Origin: Bacteriovorax stolpii | Lineage (GTDB): Bacteria > Bdellovibrionota > Bacteriovoracia > Bacteriovoracales > Bacteriovoracaceae | Assembly: GCA_945860895.1 (NCBI GenBank) | Contig: CAMASK010000016.1 | Location: forward strand, 1-47,012 | DNA: 47,012 bases | Direction of reading: 5' to 3' | Part shown: positions 43,000-47,012 of the stretch, one piece after another | How the letters are laid out: each line of letters opens with the position of its first letter | How positions within the stretch are numbered: position 1 is the stretch's first letter | Translations under genes and position numbers: made by a program | The notes under the pieces: model-generated | The model's database searches: none | Seen by the model: only the letters and a program-made list of their open reading frames with translations | What the model was told of the DNA's origin: nothing

Positions 43000-43509
43000 A
43001 TGGCCCAGAAGACGACAAAAAAGGCTGCTGCGAAAACTACAGCTAAGAAAACAACAACTGCTAAGAAAGCTACTGCTAAAACTGCAGCTCCTAAAAAAGC
43101 TACAGCTAAGAAAGCTACTGCTAAAACTGCAGCTCCTAAAAAAGCTACTGCTAAAACTGCAGCTCCTAAAAAAGCTACTGCTAAAACTGCTACTGCTAAA
43201 ACAGTAGCTACTAAAACTGCAGCTCCAAAAGCTACTACTCCAAAAATGAAGACAGCTCGTAAGCCAAATGCTGCTTTCATGAAGCCGCTTAACCCTTCTA
43301 AAGAACTTGCTGAAGTCGTTGGATCAGCTCCAATTCCACGTACAGAAGTGATGAAGAAAGTTTGGGCCTACATCAAGAAGAACAACCTTCAAGATGCTAA
43401 AAACCGTCGCGCAATCAATGCTGATGATAAATTGAAAGCTGTTTTCGGCGGCAAAAAACAAGTTACTATGTTCGAAATGACTAAACTTGTTTCTAACCAC
43501 CTTAAATAA
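43000..43509 (+). CDS. Histone-H1-like tail fused to SWIB domain
   Basis: A 169-aa DNA-associated protein. Residues 1-88 are a Lys/Ala/Thr tail of repeating KKATAKTAAP units, like the C-terminal tail of histone H1 and bacterial H1 mimics. Residues about 90-169 are a SWIB/MDM2-type domain: LNPSKELAEVVGSAPIPRTEVMKKVWAYIKKNNLQD, then KLKAVFG and VTMFEMTKLVSNHLK. SWIB domains with Lys-rich tails occur in Chlamydia and a few other bacteria and are thought to bind DNA or compact the nucleoid. GGAGGA lies 7 nt upstream and codons look highly expressed. A terminator follows. Confidence 0.9.
   Translation: MAQKTTKKAAAKTTAKKTTTAKKATAKTAAPKKATAKKATAKTAAPKKATAKTAAPKKATAKTATAKTVATKTAAPKATTPKMKTARKPNAAFMKPLNPSKELAEVVGSAPIPRTEVMKKVWAYIKKNNLQDAKNRRAINADDKLKAVFGGKKQVTMFEMTKLVSNHLK
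43066..43170 (+). repeat. 30-bp coding tandem repeat in the H1-like tail
   Basis: Three identical 30-bp units (43066-43095, 43111-43140, 43141-43170), with a degenerate half unit at 43096-43110 and partial copies to about 43215, encode KATAKTAAPK. Near-identity at the DNA level, including third positions, implies recent duplication or slippage, so copy number may vary between strains. Confidence 0.9.
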
Positions 43510-43533
43510 TTTCTCTTAAGATATTTTTAAGTG

Positions 43534-43560
43534 AGGCCAGCCGAAAGGGTGGCCTTCTTT
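43534..43560 (+). terminator. Intrinsic terminator after SWIB gene
   Basis: AGGCCA...TGGCCT (43534-43539 with 43550-43555) extends through a G-G mismatch to CC/GG closing a GAAA tetraloop, followed by TCTTTTT. Confidence 0.8.
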
Positions 43561-43596
43561 TTGGCGGGTAATGCTGAAAAATGCATAGATCAGTAA

Positions 43597-44256
43597 ATTG
43601 GGCTTCAGCTTTCCATTAAAATCAAATCCTCCATTGCAGACTTAGCTTCATCAGTCATTAAAGATGAAGACGGCACCGAACTGCGTATTAATAGTATGCT
43701 CAATAAAAATGTTCCTGCGAGCGAGCTTTGTTCAAAGATTTCTCCAGAGAACTTGAAAATGCTAGAGGACAAGTTCGCGCAATTGAAAGTTTCAAAAAAA
43801 ATTGCACTAAAGGAATTAGAGACTAAAAAGAAAATCTCTTCTGTTATTTTTGCCGGACTCGATCCAGATGCCGGAAAGGATATGAATGAAAAAGACATTT
43901 GCGACTTAAGAAAGGAGCAAGCATCTCATTTATACGGTGGAGCGCTAGATTGCAACGCAACTAAGGATTCCATTAACGCCGTTTCTTCTCTTGATTATCT
44001 AAGCATGGGAGTCAAAGAGTCCTGCGAGAAGTTCCTACCTAAATGTAGAGACGGTTATGAAAAAAAAGAGGAATGCGCGAAGAAAAGACTACTTGAGAAC
44101 AGACCAGGCAAAGAGATTTCTGCTGATGTACCCACTAAGAAAATACAAAACAATCCTCCTCCTTCTCCTAATTATCAAAGAAGAAAAACAAGCACTCCAG
44201 AGGATATAGATAAGATTTTTAATCCGGGACGTAGTTCTAAGGCCGTTTCACAATAA
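43597..44256 (+). pseudogene. 5'-truncated gene, unknown product
   Basis: The frame ending at the stop 44254-44256 gives 186 aa from the first ATG (43696). That ATG has no Shine-Dalgarno, and the same frame stays open and protein-like upstream to a stop at 43594-43596 (IKSSIADLASSVIKDEDGTELRINS), with no ATG, GTG or TTG. This suggests the true 5' end has been lost. The protein is polar, has six cysteines (the pattern CSKIS, then CDLRKE, DCNAT, SCEKFLPKC, EECAKK), a Pro-rich region and a charged tail, as in secreted proteins. No signal peptide remains. I recognise no family. It could still be expressed from 43696. Confidence 0.45.
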
Positions 44257-44261
44257 ATTAA

Positions 44262-44435
44262 TTAAGGGCCTACCCAAAGGCCCATTAATATATCATCGAA
44301 ATAATAATCATCAGAAATTTTGACCCGCTTTTTTCAGCGACCTTCTTCAGTAAAGCCCATCTTCTTAAAGAGCTTTATGACCGGTTTGAGCCCATAAGTA
44401 ACTTTGGCTTCCCTGATAAAGGAGGAAAGATTTTT
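44262..44435 (-). pseudogene. Decayed GNAT acetyltransferase, C-terminal fragment
   Basis: On the minus strand, in the same frame and directly after the stop of the 44436 gene, the sequence reads like the end of a GNAT enzyme. KPVIKLFKKMGFTEEGR is the usual C-terminal helix and turn, then an in-frame TGA (44336-44334), then KKRVKISDDYYFDDILMGLWVG, the typical final strands, and TAA at 44264-44262. The N-terminal two-thirds, including the acetyl-CoA loop, is missing. A nonsense codon plus truncation means it is dead. Confidence 0.6.
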
Positions 44436-45572
44436 TTAAATGGATATCGCCTTCAAAAATCGCTGAACTTTATCTTCACCCACGAGAGTCCTAGCAGTGT
44501 CTTGCTCCATGAGATTTTGGCATTTCATGGTGGGATTACCATCTGGAAATGCGGTTTTTCCTCCGTAATACATGAGGCATTGGTCCGCGTAGAAATACAG
44601 GTACTCAGGAAATTTATTTTTAAAATGATTGAGGATGGCCGTTTTTTTTGCCTCGTCCAATGAAGCAAAAAGTTCATCCGGCAATGGATCGAGAGTTTTT
44701 ATTTTCTTGAGAACTTCTTCACGGCGATCAACGGATCTTGAAAGTTCAGTCAGTCGATTCCAGGCATAGTTGAAGAGCTCACCCTTTGATGGATTTTCTA
44801 AAAGATAAACAGTGTAGAAAAAGTCTGTCAGTCCAGAGTTGATTTTCCCCTGGGCCGCAAGCATTTGGTAGGCCACTTCACGGTCAGAGAGTTTCTCGGG
44901 TTTGTTTAATTTCTTGAAGGCCATTTGATTGAGCGGAATCAAACATTCAGGATGAACCGTCTCATCAATTTTTTTCAGAAAATCACCACTGGTGCCTAAG
45001 CGGATATAATCAATTTCAAGTTTTCCCCAGACTGATTCAAGGACAAATTCTTTTTTACAATAAAATTCACTTAATGAGCTCTTCAAGGCCACATCAAGAA
45101 ATACCCATGTACTGATGGGTTTATCGGGAAGCTCCAGACTCAATTCGGCGAGTTTAAATGCGGTGTCGGGATTGTTTTTATCCGCTTCCCAAAAAGTTTT
45201 GAAATCATTCCAACATGGATCAGTCTTTTTTAAACAAGTTTTGAGATATTTTAGGCCAATTTCTTGACGGTGGGCCTTAAAAACATCATCAGAAGCAAGG
45301 GTTGGCCAAGTGTAAATATTTTCAATTCTCTTAAAATGCTCTCGGGTTAATTCATTTTTGGCCAAGATGTGGCGGGCATATCCATCGGACATCTTGGAAA
45401 CCATGCCTTTCCAGGCTTCTTGCCTCTCAGAGGGGCGAACATCCAGAGCATGAGAGAAAAATTCGTCGAAATTTCCTTCCTGAGTCAGAACTTCCAGGTC
45501 GGCCAAGGTATAGCCCGCTCCCCAAAGGGAAGAAGTGAGTAAAAGGCCAAAAAGAAGAGCAAATCGTGTCAT
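44436..45572 (-). CDS. Exported helical protein, unknown
   Basis: A 378-aa protein with a signal peptide (about 1-18, ending LWGAG). The mature part is almost all helix, with a repeating pattern of short helical pairs (NFDEFFSHALDVRPSERQEAW, then FKLAELSLELPDKPISTWVFLDVAL) suggestive of a TPR-like or alpha-solenoid scaffold. It has several Cys. I recognise no family. Its promoter puts the start codon 6 nt after the -10, with no Shine-Dalgarno. The gene ends directly before the GNAT remnant. Confidence 0.6.
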   Translation of the reverse strand: MTRFALLFGLLLTSSLWGAGYTLADLEVLTQEGNFDEFFSHALDVRPSERQEAWKGMVSKMSDGYARHILAKNELTREHFKRIENIYTWPTLASDDVFKAHRQEIGLKYLKTCLKKTDPCWNDFKTFWEADKNNPDTAFKLAELSLELPDKPISTWVFLDVALKSSLSEFYCKKEFVLESVWGKLEIDYIRLGTSGDFLKKIDETVHPECLIPLNQMAFKKLNKPEKLSDREVAYQMLAAQGKINSGLTDFFYTVYLLENPSKGELFNYAWNRLTELSRSVDRREEVLKKIKTLDPLPDELFASLDEAKKTAILNHFKNKFPEYLYFYADQCLMYYGGKTAFPDGNPTMKCQNLMEQDTARTLVGEDKVQRFLKAISI

Positions 45573-45578
45573 GCAATT

Positions 45579-45608
45579 ATTTTAGTCTTCATTCTTTACC
45601 TTAGTCAA
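45579..45608 (-). promoter_or_regulatory. Promoter of the 45572 gene, leaderless spacing
   Basis: On the minus strand TTGACT (45608-45603), 18 bp, TAAAAT (45584-45579). The ATG at 45572 comes 6 nt later, with no Shine-Dalgarno. Confidence 0.65.
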
Positions 45609-45650
45609 TTTTGGGTTCAAAATTTATCATTCAAATGTTGGAGGATAATT

Positions 45651-47012
45651 GTGACAAATCCGTTGAGTTTAATGCCTGAAACCGTGGGTGTGCCAGTAGT
45701 AAGAAAAATTGTTTCCAATGATTGGATGGTTTCGTTTTATGAGGAATTTGAGACTTTTCTTTTTCACCAGGACGAGCTTCATCAGAATATAAAACAAATG
45801 ATCGATTTTTGTGAGCTGCAAAACCTTTCAAAAGGGTTTCGTCGAGAAGTCGTGCTCCATGAATATCCTTTTCTTTGTGCCGTTAGACCTGATGAAAAAG
45901 CTCTCTTTATTGGAACTCGCCGTTTGTCCCGCGAGCTTGCGCTTTTAAAGCTTCATGATGTCGCGCCGGTTTTAAACGATGAAGAAGTGGATAAGCATTT
46001 CTTTATGTTAAAAGAGCATATTGAGAAAATATCAACTCTCTCCTCAAGTTATTTTCCTTCCGAGATTGAATGGGTGACTTTTAATAATCATCTACCTCAG
46101 TTCTGGAAAAAAGACGAATGGAAGGCGGTGGATAATGAAGCGGCTCTCATTCTTAAGCAATTAGTTAAAAAAGTCGGTGAGTACCGCTCAAGTTTATTTG
46201 AAAAGTTTTCCGATTATGGACTTGGTCTCACGGCCCAATACGATTTAATTCGTGTGCATCTTTTGAAGTTTTTGGCATTATTGCCATCCCTTGATCACGA
46301 TAAGTCAGGTGAAGAGGTTAAGCGTAATTTATTAGAAAGTTTAAGACGTTTAAAAATTGATTCGGATCAATTGAGTCAAAATAAAAAACGCGGATCTCGT
46401 CCTTTGCCCTTATATTTGTCAGTGTTTTTCACTTTTGGTGGATTTGTGGCTTCTTTTCTTGCAGCTCCAATTCTGGCGAGTATTGTTCGTTATCTCGTGA
46501 GGAAGATGGCCAAAAGATTTATTGCCGGTGAAAGTATTTCTACTTCACATAAAACTCTTCGCGATTTACGCCATTCAAGACGAGAGGCCACACTGGATCA
46601 GTTGGGTGAATTAGTGGTGAGCTCTAAAGAAGCTGAAGAGTATTTTGAAAAAGTGCTACAATTGATTCACGGAATGAAGCAACACATTCCCAAAGGTGAA
46701 GTCAACTCGGCCGCAATTTTAAATGCTCACGTTTCGATTAAAGTCAGTGCCCTTAGTCACGACTTTAAACCCCAAGCTTTTGAGTCCACTTACAGTAAGG
46801 TTGCGCCTCGGCTTCGCAGAATACTTCAAGAAGCTGCCCGCGAAGAAGTATTTATCAATATAGATGCCGAACACTATCATTATCGGGATCTGGTGCTTAA
46901 AATCTATGGCAAGGTTTTACTTGAGACTCCTGAACTTAAAGAATTTGCGCAAACTGGAATTGTCGTGCAGGCCTATTTGCGTGATGGCTCCCATCATTTG
47001 CGGGATGTTATT
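45651..47012 (+). CDS. putA: Proline dehydrogenase / PutA-like, 5' part (runs off window)
   Basis: An open frame of 454 codons from GTG 45651, with GGAGG 6 nt upstream, to the window end with no stop. The last 180 residues match proline dehydrogenase: VRKMAKRFIAGESI, LRHSRREATLDQLGELVVS, then NAHVSIKVSALSHDF, INIDAEHYHYRDLVLKIYGKVL and TGIVVQAYLRD, which are beta-alpha barrel strands of the FAD domain. PRODH oxidises proline to pyrroline-5-carboxylate. The first 250 residues form an N-terminal region, with a hydrophobic segment near 253-275, of the sort found in fused PutA enzymes that continue into a glutamate-semialdehyde dehydrogenase. The fusion is inferred, because the rest lies outside. 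Confidence 0.85.
   Translation, partial: MTNPLSLMPETVGVPVVRKIVSNDWMVSFYEEFETFLFHQDELHQNIKQMIDFCELQNLSKGFRREVVLHEYPFLCAVRPDEKALFIGTRRLSRELALLKLHDVAPVLNDEEVDKHFFMLKEHIEKISTLSSSYFPSEIEWVTFNNHLPQFWKKDEWKAVDNEAALILKQLVKKVGEYRSSLFEKFSDYGLGLTAQYDLIRVHLLKFLALLPSLDHDKSGEEVKRNLLESLRRLKIDSDQLSQNKKRGSRPLPLYLSVFFTFGGFVASFLAAPILASIVRYLVRKMAKRFIAGESISTSHKTLRDLRHSRREATLDQLGELVVSSKEAEEYFEKVLQLIHGMKQHIPKGEVNSAAILNAHVSIKVSALSHDFKPQAFESTYSKVAPRLRRILQEAAREEVFINIDAEHYHYRDLVLKIYGKVLLETPELKEFAQTGIVVQAYLRDGSHHLRDVI

Noticed and set aside
43066-43215. Regular repeats that might suggest a CRISPR array
   Set aside because: The units are directly tandem without unique spacers and encode a protein tail in frame.
42969-43280. 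Minus-strand open frame of Ala/Val-rich sequence
   Set aside because: It is the antisense of the Lys/Ala repeat tail of the H1/SWIB gene; repeats keep all frames open.
43605-43898. Minus-strand Ser/Phe-rich open frame
   Set aside because: It is antisense of the Lys-rich truncated gene and has no ribosome site.

Overview
The window is 47 kb of AT-rich bacterial chromosome with a dense, mostly operonic gene layout. Gene content and style point to a Gram-negative member of the Bdellovibrionota, most likely a Bacteriovorax/Peredibacter-like predator. The reasons are many small secreted or lipoprotein genes, several secreted proteases, System II cytochrome c maturation, a SUF operon, a histone-H1-like/SWIB protein and a CHASE2 adenylate cyclase. 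The taxonomic call is inference. I saw no rRNA, tRNA, CRISPR array, insertion sequence or prophage.

Layout. 1-531: non-coding stretch with a decayed lipoprotein gene. 532-2502: OleD/NSDHL-like dehydrogenase and a secreted zinc protease. 2524-5926 (minus): flavin oxidoreductase-fabG-fabZ-fabI, a reductive fatty-acid cassette without ketosynthase or ACP. 6057-8359: HTTM-DCC membrane fusion plus GNAT. 8368-10569 (minus): CHASE2 class III adenylate cyclase. 10662-11549: hemF. 11551-17287 (minus): rrf2-sufB-sufC-sufD-sufS-nfu, with two long inverted repeats in the promoter region. 17404-20182: FHA membrane protein, a membrane-protein remnant and argS. 20243-22357: small exported proteins and a GNAT. 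22435-25904: a bicistronic type IIA topoisomerase whose A subunit is short and lacks the C-terminal pinwheel. 25938-26676: XRE regulator and single-domain response regulator. 26769-34705: secreted hydrolases (M1-like, matrixin lipoprotein, two trypsin-fold proteases, NodB deacetylase) mixed with a transaldolase, DUF3050 and PEBP genes. 34833-36763: two exported proteins of unknown role. 36767-41684 (minus): thiamine pyrophosphokinase-like, DUF1624, ccsB, ccsA, GNAT. 41729-45572: NifU-like scaffold relative, GNAT, H1/SWIB protein, a truncated gene, a decayed GNAT and a secreted helical protein. 45651-47012: the 5' part of putA, which runs off the window.

How the parts work together. The SUF operon supplies Fe-S clusters and probably autoregulates through its Rrf2 repressor, which carries IscR-spaced cysteines. 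HemF (heme) and CcsBA (heme attachment to c-type cytochromes) serve respiration. The secreted proteases and the deacetylase fit degradation of prey or surrounding polymers. 

Two window-wide patterns stand out. At least six genes have a -10 hexamer only 5-8 nt before the start codon and no Shine-Dalgarno sequence, which implies common leaderless transcription. Several decayed gene remnants (182-450, 18046-18486, 43597-44256, 44262-44435) sit in the gaps. I did not find an obvious new defence or mobile system. The best leads are the unusual topoisomerase pair, the leaderless promoters and an SD-masking hairpin ahead of a matrixin lipoprotein.
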